A stretch of 63,884 bases of DNA. It comes from JBBTCJ01 sp038043285 (GTDB lineage: Bacteria > Planctomycetota > Phycisphaerae > UBA1845). Within the stretch, counting starts at the first letter, position 1. Each line of letters begins with the position of its first letter. Below are positions 1 to 8,794 of this stretch, piece after piece. The stretch is from positions 1 through 63,884 of the forward strand of contig JBBTCJ010000068.1 in the NCBI GenBank assembly GCA_038043285.1, written 5' to 3'. Below the pieces are notes generated by a model. The model was not told the origin of the DNA, made no database searches, and worked only from the letters and a program-made list of their open reading frames with translations. Both the position numbers and the translations under genes were made by a program.

Positions 1-2
1 TT

Positions 3-332
3 CCGCCCGATCCACGCCGCGCCCCGACCGACGCCTCCATCCCCGCCGGTGGCGACGCGGGCAACCGTCGCTTCTATCGCCCCCTGCATCCGCCGAAAGA
101 GCTGTCCCCCTGGAGCACGATGGCTGCGGGGATCCTGGCCGAAGACGCCGTGGTCCGCGGCCAATCCCAAAGGTCTTCCCACCGTGGACTTTCGCTCGGC
201 ATGGCCTTTCCAATTGTCCGAGCCTCAGGGTATTGGGCGACACTGGCGGTTTGTCCGCCATTGCCGGAGTTCGGACGATGCGTCGCAAGGCCCACCACGG
301 TCCCCCCCAGGACGCCCGCGGCGGCGGGTTGA
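3..332 (+). CDS. 3' end of an unidentified gene entering from the left edge
   Basis: The frame is open from the left edge to a TGA at 330-332. Over roughly the first 170 bases nearly every third position is G or C, which is what real coding sequence in this genome looks like. Third-position bias falls off after that, so the true end could be earlier, or there may be a frameshift around 170-200. The readable part contains FYRPLHPPKELSPW and AAGILAEDAVV. I do not recognise the protein. The stretch up to 406 holds no other gene that I can support. Low confidence because only the C-terminal part is present. Confidence 0.35.
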   Translation, partial: PPDPRRAPTDASIPAGGDAGNRRFYRPLHPPKELSPWSTMAAGILAEDAVVRGQSQRSSHRGLSLGMAFPIVRASGYWATLAVCPPLPEFGRCVARPTTVPPRTPAAAG

Positions 333-406
333 AAACCGCCCGGGTTCGGGTATGCTTCCCTCATCGGTCCTTGAGGACGGATCACACGCGCACGGAGGCG
401 ATGGTC

Positions 407-1270
407 ATGGCACGAGGGAAGCGGGGCCCAGCGCTGTTTGAGTTGTTGGAAGGGGCTGATTTGCCGGAGGTCATCACCCCACGAACCCCCGGCCAACCCG
501 AGCACCGCCGCGGGTTTTGGGCTCGCCTGGCCGAGTCGCGGCTCGGGGCCATGCCGCCTCAGGCGACTTGCCAGACGCAGGAGGATCCGGCGTTTGGAAG
601 CGAACCAACGCCGGCCGGACCGTGGGTCGAACTCGATGCAGACACGTTGCGGGTCCGCCTCACGACGACCCGCGCCGCGATCGTCGTTTTCGCACTCGTG
701 ATGTGCTTCACAGCCGCGTTCGGGTTGGGACGGCGATGGGCCGCGGAGGACTCGTTCAAACGCGGCTTCGCCGCGGGTCGTGACGCGAAGCAGGATGAAG
801 CCGCCGGAGAGATCGCGGAGGCCAAGCAGCAGCCGGCCGCCACCTACCTGGTCAGCGGGCTGGTGAACGCCGGCGAGCGTTCCGCGGGATCGACCGTCCA
901 GCGCCCTGCGGCCAACGAGCCGTCGCGGCGAGTCGACGATCGTCCGGCAGCGCCGGCGGATCTCGGAAAGTGGGTGGAAGGCCACACCTATGTGGTCGCC
1001 CAGGAGTTCGCCGCCGACCGCGCCGCCGACGCCGGGAAGGCCCAGGAGTTCCTGAAGACCAACGGCGTGGAATGCGCCGTGATTCGTAGACCGGACGGCG
1101 GTGCAAGGTTGATCACCGCCCAGGGTTTCAATCGTAAGGATTCCGGGCAGCGCGACGCTGCCGATAAACTGCTGGAAAAAGTCCGCTCGATGGGCGCCAA
1201 GTTTTACGCGTCGGGCGGTGGATACAGGCTTGAAGGGTATTTTCGAACGCGAAAAAGCGACGGCTGGTAG
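407..1270 (+). CDS. Single-pass membrane protein with C-terminal SPOR-like domain
   Basis: 287 residues. The ATG at 407 is chosen over the one at 401 because GGAGG at 394-398 is 8 bases from 407 but only 2 from 401. The N-terminus (MARGKRGPALFELLEG) matches the short 'PALFEL' motif seen at the start of planctomycete cytoplasmic-membrane proteins. A hydrophobic segment spans about residues 90-108, followed by a low-complexity linker and a C-terminal domain from about 195. That domain (YVVAQEFAADRAADAG, then alternating strands and helices) resembles a SPOR/sporulation-related fold, which binds denuded peptidoglycan in known families. Likely topology: cytoplasmic N-terminus, periplasmic SPOR-like domain. 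It is followed after 15 bases by the small basic protein gene. The function is inferred; the SPOR assignment is moderate. Confidence 0.7.
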   Translation: MARGKRGPALFELLEGADLPEVITPRTPGQPEHRRGFWARLAESRLGAMPPQATCQTQEDPAFGSEPTPAGPWVELDADTLRVRLTTTRAAIVVFALVMCFTAAFGLGRRWAAEDSFKRGFAAGRDAKQDEAAGEIAEAKQQPAATYLVSGLVNAGERSAGSTVQRPAANEPSRRVDDRPAAPADLGKWVEGHTYVVAQEFAADRAADAGKAQEFLKTNGVECAVIRRPDGGARLITAQGFNRKDSGQRDAADKLLEKVRSMGAKFYASGGGYRLEGYFRTRKSDGW

Positions 1271-1285
1271 AGGGAGCAATTTACG

Positions 1286-1579
1286 ATGTCCACCGACAAG
1301 TCACTCAAATCACGATCCACGCTGGCAAGACACCGCAACGTGCTCTCTCGCGACGAGCGCATTGACGTCATGAAAGACGCCGGAACATGGGACGAAGGCC
1401 GCAGCCCGTTGGGCCTGCCGAAGATCGCCCACCGCAAGGTCGCCGTCGGCAAGAAGGAAAAGGCCGAGAAGGTCGCCGCCGAGGGTGCCGCAGCCGCCGT
1501 AGGCGCCGCCCCCGCTGAGGGGGCTGCCGCCAAGCCGGCCGCCGGGGCCAAACCCGCCGGTGGAAAAACGGCAAAGTAG
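1286..1579 (+). CDS. PVC-type small basic protein (TIGR04137-like)
   Basis: 97 residues, ATG preceded by AGGGAG at 1271-1276. The first half (MSTDKSLKSRSTLARHRNVL, then RDERI and LGLPKIAHRK) matches the small basic protein family found in Planctomycetes, Verrucomicrobia and Chlamydiae, TIGR04137, which is usually about 50-60 residues and thought to be ribosome-associated. Here the conserved core is followed by an Ala/Lys-rich tail from about residue 50 (AEGAAAAVGAAPAEG and a Lys-rich end), which makes the protein unusually long. It probably belongs to the same transcript as the preceding SPOR-like gene. This is one of the best taxonomic markers in the window. Confidence 0.85.
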   Translation: MSTDKSLKSRSTLARHRNVLSRDERIDVMKDAGTWDEGRSPLGLPKIAHRKVAVGKKEKAEKVAAEGAAAAVGAAPAEGAAAKPAAGAKPAGGKTAK

Positions 1580-1616
1580 CTTGGCGTTTACATTTCAGAT
1601 AGTCCACGGTTAGGCC

Positions 1617-2921
1617 TTATGGGCTTCCCGGTCGGCAGGCGCGGCACGGTTTTCGTCCCGCCGCGGTCGCCAGTTCCAGCGTGGAGTAACTCACACGGCG
1701 GTCGGCGCTGATCCGCGCCACGTGCGGGCAGTTGCTCCGATGGACGATCGTTGAGCCGATGCTGCCGACGAAATCGCCCGATGCCGCGGATCCCGATGCG
1801 ACATGGGGCGGTGCGGAAGCACCGGCCGGCGTCGGCTGCAACGATGGACTGCCCGCCTCCTTCCACGCCGCAACGATGAGCTGCGCGCCGAGAAGCGCCC
1901 CCGCTTCGATCCGTTCCTCCAGCAGCGGCGCCGTCTGATCCGCCAGCCGCGCCAGGTAGACGTCCGCGGACGCGGCAAAGACATCGACGCTCGAAGCGCC
2001 AAGCTCCGCGAGAACCGCGGCATCCAAGGCCGTTAATTCCTCCGCCGCGCGACGCGAATCGAGCAGGACGCCGAACGCCGTCTCCAGCGGATCTCGAAGC
2101 GGCGCCGCGCGCCCCGGCCAGACTCGCACCTCAAACCCCAGCCGGTCGCGAAGGCGCCGCACCAGCGTTCCGTGAAAGCGATCGGCAAGCCGCCGATCGT
2201 CTCCGGTCACCGCGCTTACTGAGTTTGCGGGGTCGTCGGCGACGCCCTCGGATCGTCTCGGCGCCCTGCCGAGAATCGTCGTGTTAAAGGGCAGCGCGGC
2301 ATCGGTCGCAAGGTGCAGGCAAACTCCTGCCTCCGACGCGATCCGATCCGGATCGCCCTCGCGAAACGCTTGGACCAGCCGGCCATACTGCTCCTGCAAG
2401 GTCCACGGCAACCATCCGCCCGCGTGGCCCGAGTGCTTTTCGTACAACCGTCGTGCGGCGGCTCGGTCGTGGGGAAAACGTTTGGCTGCTTCCTCGCGGG
2501 CGGAGGGAGAGTCCTGTTCCGCGTCAAGGAAATCCAAGATGACAAAATGTCGCTCTGCCTCCGTAGGTGCAGGCCCCGTTTTCGCCGACGGGCACGGCTG
2601 GCCTGCTACGGCGCTCAACCCGTCAAGGCGTTCATCAAAAAACTCCCGCAGCAGTGGCGGCAAGATCGGGACAGTCGCCACCACGGTAAGCTCAAAGACA
2701 TCCGACGCTTCCCCGGTTGGCGGCAACGGTCCGGCGAGGGCGAGAGAAGCTGCCATGACACCGGCGGCAGCGGTCCACCAGGCCGCGTCGAACCGAAGCG
2801 GACGTCGCGCATGGGATGCAAGGCAGCGTTGCCGCGGACACCTCGGCCACGCCGCCGTGGTCGAGGACTCAACCGGAGGCCGGCAACATGGGCTTGGATG
2901 AATTGGAGGCTGCATGGTCAT
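1617..2921 (-). CDS. Exported protein with C-terminal Ada-like metal-binding motif
   Basis: 434 residues. The ATG at 2921 directly abuts the TGA of the upstream lipoprotein gene, indicating coupled translation. A hydrophobic segment (about residues 46-65, WWTAAAGVMAASLALAGPLP) is a likely signal anchor. The middle region has a His-containing helix (CLHLATDAALPFNTTI) that recalls the HxxxD helix of zinc-dependent phospholipase C / S1-P1 nuclease-like folds; this resemblance is weak. The last 50 residues (VHRSNCPHV ... GRKPCRACRP) fit the Cys-x5-Cys / CxxC site of Ada-type metal-binding domains, which are often attached to nucleases and exported proteins. No enzyme activity can be assigned. The two-gene unit with the lipoprotein suggests a joint envelope role. 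Confidence 0.65.
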   Translation of the reverse strand: MTMQPPIHPSPCCRPPVESSTTAAWPRCPRQRCLASHARRPLRFDAAWWTAAAGVMAASLALAGPLPPTGEASDVFELTVVATVPILPPLLREFFDERLDGLSAVAGQPCPSAKTGPAPTEAERHFVILDFLDAEQDSPSAREEAAKRFPHDRAAARRLYEKHSGHAGGWLPWTLQEQYGRLVQAFREGDPDRIASEAGVCLHLATDAALPFNTTILGRAPRRSEGVADDPANSVSAVTGDDRRLADRFHGTLVRRLRDRLGFEVRVWPGRAAPLRDPLETAFGVLLDSRRAAEELTALDAAVLAELGASSVDVFAASADVYLARLADQTAPLLEERIEAGALLGAQLIVAAWKEAGSPSLQPTPAGASAPPHVASGSAASGDFVGSIGSTIVHRSNCPHVARISADRRVSYSTLELATAAGRKPCRACRPGSP

Positions 2922-3527
2922 TCATGGAACCGCTGCCCCGGTTTCCATGGGAATCCCGGCGCGTCGGAGGATCAAGCCGCGCAGACGAGCCTCCATCGCC
3001 GCGTCTCGACCCAGGTCGATCCAGCGATCGTCTTGCGGCGTGACCCGCGGTTGACCGGTGGTCGAAGGCAGGCTGTCGCCGAAGAACTGGTAGGCGGCGC
3101 CGGTGCTGTTGAACTGGCGGTCCGGAGCGGACAGTCGTTCCTTGTGCACGATCACCGCGAGGGCCGGTAAGGATGTGTCGGTGTCTTCGGCAAGCGAAAC
3201 CTCCACCCACCGGCGGATCGGGTTCAGCGACGACTCGAACGCGTCCCGCGCCGTCGCCACGTCGCTGCGCCAGAACTCGAAGAACTGCGCCGACGTCTCC
3301 GGGAAGCTGGTCATGACCCCGGCACTGCGGTCCAGGCGATCAATCCGGAACAACTGTCGCCGCAACGTCTCCTGAGCCGCAGCCCACATACGGTCGGAGC
3401 TGGCGCCGACCGGCTCGTTGACCAGGGTATCCGGCGTCGGGGAGGTTCTCGGGGCGGCGCATCCCGAAAGGAAGAGCGCGGGCAGTGCAAAGTGAAGTGC
3501 CGATGGTATCCTCATCTGGGGGATCAT
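2922..3527 (-). CDS. Lipoprotein of unknown function
   Basis: 201 residues from the ATG at 3527; a TTG at 3557 and an ATG at 3515 are alternatives, and no strong Shine-Dalgarno decides between them. The signal peptide (MRIPSALHFALPALFL) ends in the lipobox LSGC, so the mature protein should start at that Cys and be lipid-anchored. The mature part is soluble: an early helix (SSDRMWAAAQETLRRQLF) then mixed strands (VEVSLAEDTDTSLPALAVIVHKE), similar in layout to small outer-membrane lipoproteins that assess conformation, but I recognise no family. Its stop codon is immediately followed by the start of the exported metal-site protein, so the two form an operon. Confidence 0.65.
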   Translation of the reverse strand: MIPQMRIPSALHFALPALFLSGCAAPRTSPTPDTLVNEPVGASSDRMWAAAQETLRRQLFRIDRLDRSAGVMTSFPETSAQFFEFWRSDVATARDAFESSLNPIRRWVEVSLAEDTDTSLPALAVIVHKERLSAPDRQFNSTGAAYQFFGDSLPSTTGQPRVTPQDDRWIDLGRDAAMEARLRGLILRRAGIPMETGAAVP

Positions 3528-3617
3528 AGTACGCGGACGACGTGGGCGGTCAATCAAACGGCAAACCAGTTACGGGCCATTCAGGTGTCGGCCTGATAGG
3601 GCGGCCTCCGACTCCGG

Positions 3618-3645
3618 CACTGGCGAGCAAGCCACCAGTGGCACC
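3618..3645. repeat. Dispersed palindrome, CACTGGC/GCAAGC family
   Basis: An imperfect palindrome with arms CACTGGCG and CCACCAGTG around an AGCAAG loop, followed by GCACC. A close relative lies at 18322-18344. The surrounding stretch 3528-3945 has no gene that I can support; it is the divergent intergenic region between the lipoprotein and the TPR gene and also contains GC-rich runs near 3740-3800. Confidence 0.6.
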
Positions 3646-3945
3646 CGAAATCGCGAAGCTCGGGCAATTGTCGGGTGCCCCATCCTCTCCGCAAGGACAG
3701 GGTGGCGTTGACCGCCAGGGGGACACCGATCTCGCGGTCCGGCCGGGGGTGGGACGGCCTCGCTACGCTCGGCCGCCCCGCCCCCACCCATCGCTGGTCG
3801 ATGGATGGGGCACCGACGCCGTCGCCGGATTGCTAGGCTGCATCTCTTCCGACGGAAATGTTGCGATCCCGCTTGCCTCTGTCCGATAAGGGCCGTAGAA
3901 TATCGTCGCGCGATGCTGCCCGTATGCGCGCTGGGGCTACGCCGC

Positions 3946-5274
3946 ATGAGCGATTGGCTGGAGGCCGAACAACGCGTCGAGCGGGCTCAACAGCTCTCCG
4001 AGTCGGCTCGCTGGGCGGAAGCCTTGGTCGAACTTGAGGCGGCCATCGCCATCAATCCCAACAACGCCCTGTGGCACGCTCAACGCGGGTTCATCCTCGA
4101 AGAGTTGGATCGAACTGAAGACGCCCTCGCCGCGTATGAAAGCTCCCTTTCGCTGGAGCCTGGAGACCGCGACGTGTTGATGGCCTTCGGCGCGGCGCTG
4201 ACGCGGCAGGGGCGATACGCTCGCGCGTTGTCCGTGTTCGAGGAGGTCGCCCGCCAATCCCCCGACTTTGAACCAGCCTACTGCCTGAGCATCCAGGTCT
4301 ATGCGGAACTAGGGCTGCACGATCGCGCTGAGGAGATGTTTTATCTCGCCCAGGAGTTGGACGATGCCTGCCCCCACTGCTTCTTCCACATGGGGATCTC
4401 GCTGACGGCGCGGGATCTCCCCGATCGAGCCATCTTTTGCTGGAGGCGCGTGCTGGAACTCGATCCGGGATATCTGGGCGTCAACCGGCGCATCGGACAG
4501 GCCTACCGCCGCAAGGGCGACCTGAAGCTCGCGCGGAAGTTCCTGATGCGCGAGTTGCGCGAGGATCCTGGAAACCCCGACCTGCTCTTTGAGTTGGCCG
4601 AGCTGGCCTGGGCATCGGGAAAACGGAACGCCGCCGCCGCGAAGTTCACGCAACTGCTGGAACTCGAGCCTGACCATCGGGAAGCCCGCATCGCCCTTGG
4701 GAGGCTTTGTCTGGAGCGAGGCAAGCCCGAGCGCGCCTTGGCGCTGTTCGAACGCGCTGAGGCCGCGGGATTGTCCGAGCAAGGCCCGGAGCTGGACTGG
4801 CGGATCGGCGAAGCCCTGGCGCAACTGAAACGCTGGGACGAAGCCCGCCGCCGTCTTGAAGCCGCCTCCGCCCGCGACCCGGAGAACGTATCCATCTGGT
4901 TGACGCTCGGATCGGTGCTTCGTGCCTCCGGGCGCACCGCGGACGCGGCCGATTGTTTCCGCAGGGTCTTGGCCAGGGACGCAACCTGCGTCCCTGCGCA
5001 GCGCGAATTGGCCGCATCCCATTTGGCCATGAATCGCCCCGACGCGGCCCTGGTGCATTGTCGACAGTTGCTGGCGTCCGACGCCGACGACCCGATCGCC
5101 CAGTACCTCTCCGCGATCGCGCACATGCTTGCGGGGCGGTGGAGCGAGGCCAAAACCTGCCTGCGGGCATGTGTTCGGATCGATGCTCAAAACGTCGAGG
5201 CGCGGCGACTGTTGGGCCGCCTGTGGAAGCTGCGCCTGCGCCATTTCCTTTCACGAATCCTGTCCCGACGGTAG
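3946..5274 (+). CDS. TPR-repeat protein
   Basis: 442 residues from the ATG at 3946; an in-frame ATG at 3913 is possible and neither start has a clear ribosome binding site. Almost the entire protein is tetratricopeptide repeats: units such as ALVELEAAIAINPNNALWHA, ALAAYESSLSLEPGDRDVL and ARKFLMRELREDPGNPDLLF follow one another, roughly eleven in all. There is no signal peptide and no membrane segment, so it should be a cytoplasmic protein-protein interaction scaffold. The C-terminus is basic (LRLRHFLSRILSRR). It lies 92 bases upstream of hslV but shows no motif linking it to that protease. No specific function can be assigned. Confidence 0.8.
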   Translation: MSDWLEAEQRVERAQQLSESARWAEALVELEAAIAINPNNALWHAQRGFILEELDRTEDALAAYESSLSLEPGDRDVLMAFGAALTRQGRYARALSVFEEVARQSPDFEPAYCLSIQVYAELGLHDRAEEMFYLAQELDDACPHCFFHMGISLTARDLPDRAIFCWRRVLELDPGYLGVNRRIGQAYRRKGDLKLARKFLMRELREDPGNPDLLFELAELAWASGKRNAAAAKFTQLLELEPDHREARIALGRLCLERGKPERALALFERAEAAGLSEQGPELDWRIGEALAQLKRWDEARRRLEAASARDPENVSIWLTLGSVLRASGRTADAADCFRRVLARDATCVPAQRELAASHLAMNRPDAALVHCRQLLASDADDPIAQYLSAIAHMLAGRWSEAKTCLRACVRIDAQNVEARRLLGRLWKLRLRHFLSRILSRR

Positions 5275-5366
5275 CCCCTTGGGGCCGCGTCGTCCGGCCG
5301 TTCAAGGTCTCGGTTGCGTGTCGCTCCGCGATCTTGTACCGTCGCCGTGGAGATCGGCGCGCCATC

Positions 5367-5927
5367 ATGACCCGCAAGAACGTAGAGAACAATATTCGCT
5401 CGACCACCATCCTTTCGGTGCGCCGCGGAGAACGCGTCGCCCTCGGCGGTGACGGGCAGGTGTCCATCGGGCATACGGCCATCAAGCACGACGCGCGCAA
5501 GATTCGCAGCCTGGCCGAGGGCAAGGTGCTCTGCGGTTTCGCCGGCTCGGCCGCCGACGCCTTCGCCCTGCTGGACCGGTTCGAAGGCAAGCTGGGACAA
5601 TTCCCCGGCAATCTCCGCCGGGCAGCGATCGAATTGGCCAAGGAATGGCGGACCGATCGCGCCCTGCGACGACTCGAATCGCTGCTGGTGGCGGTCTCGG
5701 CTGACGCGACGCTGATGATCGGCGGATCGGGTGACGTCATCGAACCCAGCGACGGGGTCATCGGCATCGGCTCGGGCGGAATGTACGCGACCGCGGCGGC
5801 GAAGGCCCTGCTGAACGCCACCGACCTGCCGCCCGAAGAAGTCGTGGAGCGTTCGCTGCGCATCGCCGCCGACATCTGCGTATATTCCAACGACAAAATC
5901 GTCGTCGAGATGCTGAAGGCCACGTGA
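5367..5927 (+). CDS. hslV: ATP-dependent protease subunit HslV (ClpQ)
   Basis: 186 residues. HslV is the proteolytic core of the HslUV (ClpYQ) complex, an N-terminal-nucleophile threonine protease. The sequence STTILSVRRGERVALGGDGQ gives the expected active-site Thr (Thr13 counted from the ATG at 5367) followed by the conserved RRG and GDGQ. KWRTDR-type (ELAKEWRTDRALRRLE) and IGSGG motifs are also present, as in Escherichia coli HslV. The predicted start leaves a 12-residue propeptide (MTRKNVENNIRS) that would have to be removed to expose Thr13; E. coli HslV has only Met there. Forty bases separate it from hslU, so the pair is almost certainly cotranscribed. Confidence 0.95.
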   Translation: MTRKNVENNIRSTTILSVRRGERVALGGDGQVSIGHTAIKHDARKIRSLAEGKVLCGFAGSAADAFALLDRFEGKLGQFPGNLRRAAIELAKEWRTDRALRRLESLLVAVSADATLMIGGSGDVIEPSDGVIGIGSGGMYATAAAKALLNATDLPPEEVVERSLRIAADICVYSNDKIVVEMLKAT

Positions 5928-5967
5928 CCGCCCGCGCCGGGCGATCCCGATCCGTCCACCAACGCCC

Positions 5968-7296
5968 ATGCAAGACCTGACCCCGCAACAGATCGTCGAG
6001 GAGCTCGACAAGTACATCATCGGGCAGCGCGCCGCCAAGCGCGCTGCGGCGGTGGCCATCCGCAACCGCTGGCGACGAAGGCAACTGCCCGAGGACTTCC
6101 GCTCCGAGGTCGGACCGGCCAACATCATCCTCATCGGACGAACCGGCATCGGAAAAACCGAGATCGCCCGACGGCTCGCCGCCCTGGTCAATGCGCCGTT
6201 CCTGAAGGTTGAAGCCACCAAATACACTGAGGTCGGCTACCACGGACGCGACGTCGAAAGCATGATCCGCGACCTGGTCGAGGCCGCCATCCGCATCGTC
6301 CGCGACGAACAGACCAAGGTCGTTCGCGGGGAAGCGGAGCGATTGGCGGAGGAACGACTCCTCGACGCCCTGATGCCTTCGGGCGGTGACGAACCAACCG
6401 GCGAGGCCGGCGAACGCCGTCAGCGAAGCCGCGAAAAACTCCGCGCCCAATTGGGCGCAGGCGAGCTGGAGGAACGCGTCGTCGAGTTGACCATTGAAAC
6501 GAAGGCGACGCCCGTCGGGGTCATGGCCACCGTGGGCATGGATCAACTCGATCCCGACATGCAGGGTTTCCTGGAGCGGCTCATGCCCCCGCAGCCCAAG
6601 TCCCGTTCGGTGTCGGTTCGCGAGGCCCGACGCATTCTCTTCGAGCAGCAATGCGACAAGCTGATCGACAGGGACAAGGTGATCGAGGTGGCGGTCAAGC
6701 GAACCGAGGAAGGCGGCATCATTTTTCTCGACGAACTCGACAAACTCGCGTCGCCGAACAAGGCCTACGGCCCCGACGTGTCTCGGCAAGGCGTGCAGCG
6801 CGATCTGCTGCCGATCATCGAGGGATGCACGGTGGGCACGCGCTACGGACCGGTGTGCACGGATCACGTCCTGTTCATCGCCGCGGGCGCGTTTCACGAC
6901 AGCAAGCCCAGCGACCTGATGCCCGAGCTTCAGGGCCGACTCCCCCTGCGCGTCGAGCTGGAGGATCTTACCCGCGACGATTTCGTACGCATTCTGAAAG
7001 AACCGCGCAATGCGCTGACCAAGCAGCACGTCGCGCTGCTGGCGACTGAAGGCGTGCTCGTCGAGTTCACCGACGACGGCATCGACGCGCTCGCCGACGC
7101 TGCGTGCCGTTTGAACGAAGCCTCGGACAACATCGGCGCCCGCCGGCTGATGACCGTGGTCGAACGGGTCATGGAGCCGATCGGCTTCGACGCCCCCAAC
7201 CGCCGGGGCGAGACGTTCCGCATCGATGGGCCGTATGTCCGCGAACGGTTGGACGCGATCATCGAGGACGCCGATCTTAGCCGGTTCATTCTATGA
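5968..7296 (+). CDS. hslU: HslUV ATPase subunit HslU (ClpY)
   Basis: 442 residues, the normal HslU length. HslU is the AAA+ unfoldase ring that feeds substrates to HslV. The N-terminus (LTPQQIVEELDKYIIGQ) is the conserved HslU start. Walker A is GRTGIGKT at 57-64 and Walker B is IIFLDELDK at about 251-259. The pore motif region follows VEATKYTEVGY (about residues 82-92). Between them lies the HslU intermediate (I) domain with a charged helical stretch (about 110-240). The sensor region PELQGRLPLRVEL is intact. The C-terminus ends in LSRFIL, the tail that docks into HslV in known complexes. All signatures of a working enzyme are present. Confidence 0.97.
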   Translation: MQDLTPQQIVEELDKYIIGQRAAKRAAAVAIRNRWRRRQLPEDFRSEVGPANIILIGRTGIGKTEIARRLAALVNAPFLKVEATKYTEVGYHGRDVESMIRDLVEAAIRIVRDEQTKVVRGEAERLAEERLLDALMPSGGDEPTGEAGERRQRSREKLRAQLGAGELEERVVELTIETKATPVGVMATVGMDQLDPDMQGFLERLMPPQPKSRSVSVREARRILFEQQCDKLIDRDKVIEVAVKRTEEGGIIFLDELDKLASPNKAYGPDVSRQGVQRDLLPIIEGCTVGTRYGPVCTDHVLFIAAGAFHDSKPSDLMPELQGRLPLRVELEDLTRDDFVRILKEPRNALTKQHVALLATEGVLVEFTDDGIDALADAACRLNEASDNIGARRLMTVVERVMEPIGFDAPNRRGETFRIDGPYVRERLDAIIEDADLSRFIL

Positions 7297-7529
7297 GGCC
7301 GCAAAACAGAGATACTGCAATTTTATGCCAGTTATTATCGGACGTATTGTGTCGGGCACTCGGACAATGCGAGGCATGTGGCGGCGCCGAGGATTTCTAA
7401 GTTTGGTGCTGGCGAACTCCGATCCTTTGCCGTAGCATCACCCGCCCCGTGAGGGTGGCGGGTATTTCCGGGCGAAGGTCGTCCGGAGCGCAATGCGGGC
7501 TGTGAGTTTGTCGATCGTCGGGAGTCATC

Positions 7530-7727
7530 GTGATCAAGGTTCGTCCACGCGGAAACGAGTCCGTTCAGCAAATGTTGAAGCGCTTCAAGCGCCTTTGTCA
7601 GCGCGAGGGATTGATTCGCGACATGAAGCGGCACGCCTACTACGAGAAGCCCTCCGAGCGTAAGCGCCGGCAGTCGCGCAAGAGCGTCCGCAAGGTGGAC
7701 AAGGAGGTCGTACCCGTCGCCCGGTAG
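7530..7727 (+). CDS. rpsU: 30S ribosomal protein bS21
   Basis: 65 residues with a GTG start at 7530, preceded by GGGAG at 7520-7524. The sequence is typical of bS21: a small, very basic protein with ESVQQMLKRFKRLCQREG near the N-terminus and a Lys/Arg-rich helix (KPSERKRRQSRKSVRK) towards the C-terminus. It binds the 16S rRNA platform and aids initiation. The gene stands alone, with a factor-independent terminator 20 bases downstream at 7748-7786, so it is probably a monocistronic transcript. The 233 bases upstream, back to hslU, are comparatively AT-rich but show no convincing promoter pair. Confidence 0.95.
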   Translation: MIKVRPRGNESVQQMLKRFKRLCQREGLIRDMKRHAYYEKPSERKRRQSRKSVRKVDKEVVPVAR

Positions 7728-7747
7728 GGACTGGAATCAGCAATTGC

Positions 7748-7786
7748 AACCGGACGGTCGATGAGCTATCGGCCTCCGGTTTTTTG
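7748..7786 (+). terminator. Rho-independent terminator of rpsU
   Basis: AACCGGA at 7748-7754 pairs with TCCGGTT at 7775-7781. The inner GGTCGAT/ATCGGCC adds further pairs with one G-U, and a run of T follows at 7780-7785. It is located 20 bases after the rpsU stop. Confidence 0.85.
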
Positions 7787-7877
7787 TTGCGCGCGTTGGG
7801 TGCGGAGGCGACCATCACGGTCCGTTCCGAATTGGGGTATACTCGCAACGGTTGCGTGGCGCACGGATAATCAAGCA

Positions 7878-8660
7878 ATGAACGATCGTAAAGTGGCATT
7901 GGTGACGGGCGGGTCGCGGGGAATCGGGCGGGCCATCTGCCTCGAAGTTGCCCGCGCGGGTTATGCGGTGCTGGTCAATTTCAACGAGAACCTCGGCGCC
8001 GCGGAGGAGGTCCGTGAGGAGGTGGAAAAGCTCGGCGCGCCGGTGGACATCTGCCAGGCCGATATCGCCACGGCCTCCCATCGCGATCTGCTCGTCGAGT
8101 TCACCATGGAGCGGTTCGGGCGGATCGACCTGCTGGTCAACAGCGCCGGCATCGCCCCGAAGGTCCGCAAGGACGTTCTGGAGACTGACGAGAAGACTTT
8201 CGATCGAATCCTCGACACCAACCTCCGCGCGCCGTATTTCCTCACCCAGCGGGTGGCGCGGCGAATGCTCGAGTTGATCGAGGAAAAGATCATCGGCGGC
8301 GGGGCGATCGTCAACATTTCGTCGCTTCGTTCCTACACCGCCGCCCGCAACTATGGTGAATACTGCATCAGCAAGGCGGGCATGAGCATGGTCACCAAGC
8401 TTTTCGCGGTTCGACTCGCGGAGCACGGCATTAAAGTCTACGAGGTCTGCCCCGGCATTATCGAGACGGACATGACTTCCGGCGATGCGACGAGGGAATA
8501 CTACGACGACAGGCTCTCCAAGGGCATGACGCCGATCAACCGCTGGGGCAAGCCCGAGGAGGTCGGCCGCGCCGTCGGCGCCATCGCCCGCGGCGATTTC
8601 CCGTTCAGCACCGGGGCCGTCTTCCACGTCGACGGCGGGTGGCATCTGAGACATTTGTAG
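7878..8660 (+). CDS. SDR-family 3-ketoacyl-ACP reductase-like oxidoreductase
   Basis: 260 residues. A classical short-chain dehydrogenase/reductase with NAD(P) binding motif TGGSRGIG at residues 10-17, NSAG at 88-91, catalytic Ser at 148/149 (NISSL) and the Tyr162-x3-Lys166 pair in EYCISK. The C-terminus (GAVFHVDGGWH) is the usual SDR end. Annotation as FabG-like is common for this group, but substrate cannot be read from the sequence, and there are no fatty acid synthesis genes nearby. The ATG at 7878 is supported by the alignment of the Rossmann motif. A TATACT at 7838-7843 might be a -10 element; no good -35 accompanies it. The gene converges on the TlpA-like gene. Confidence 0.85.
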   Translation: MNDRKVALVTGGSRGIGRAICLEVARAGYAVLVNFNENLGAAEEVREEVEKLGAPVDICQADIATASHRDLLVEFTMERFGRIDLLVNSAGIAPKVRKDVLETDEKTFDRILDTNLRAPYFLTQRVARRMLELIEEKIIGGGAIVNISSLRSYTAARNYGEYCISKAGMSMVTKLFAVRLAEHGIKVYEVCPGIIETDMTSGDATREYYDDRLSKGMTPINRWGKPEEVGRAVGAIARGDFPFSTGAVFHVDGGWHLRHL

Positions 8661-8681
8661 ATTGCCAATTGCCGATTGCAG
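8660..8681. repeat. GATTGCC heptamer-type repeat
   Basis: Tandem degenerate heptamers (GATTGCC, AATTGCC, GATTGCA) begin at the last base of the SDR stop codon. The same unit occurs at 22495-22526 and, inverted, at 63161-63184. Confidence 0.6.
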
Positions 8682-8794
8682 ACGCCCGGTGCCACCCGCG
8701 AGGTTTGCACAAAGGCCACCCCGCTCATTCGAAACTTGCGGCCAATCTGGACAAATCGGTCGAGCGTTACAGGCGGCTTGTCCGCTCGTGCCAA

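Noticed and set aside
4646..7029. Several long minus-strand frames across the TPR gene, hslV and hslU
   Set aside because: They overlap well-supported plus-strand genes and contain no recognisable motif.
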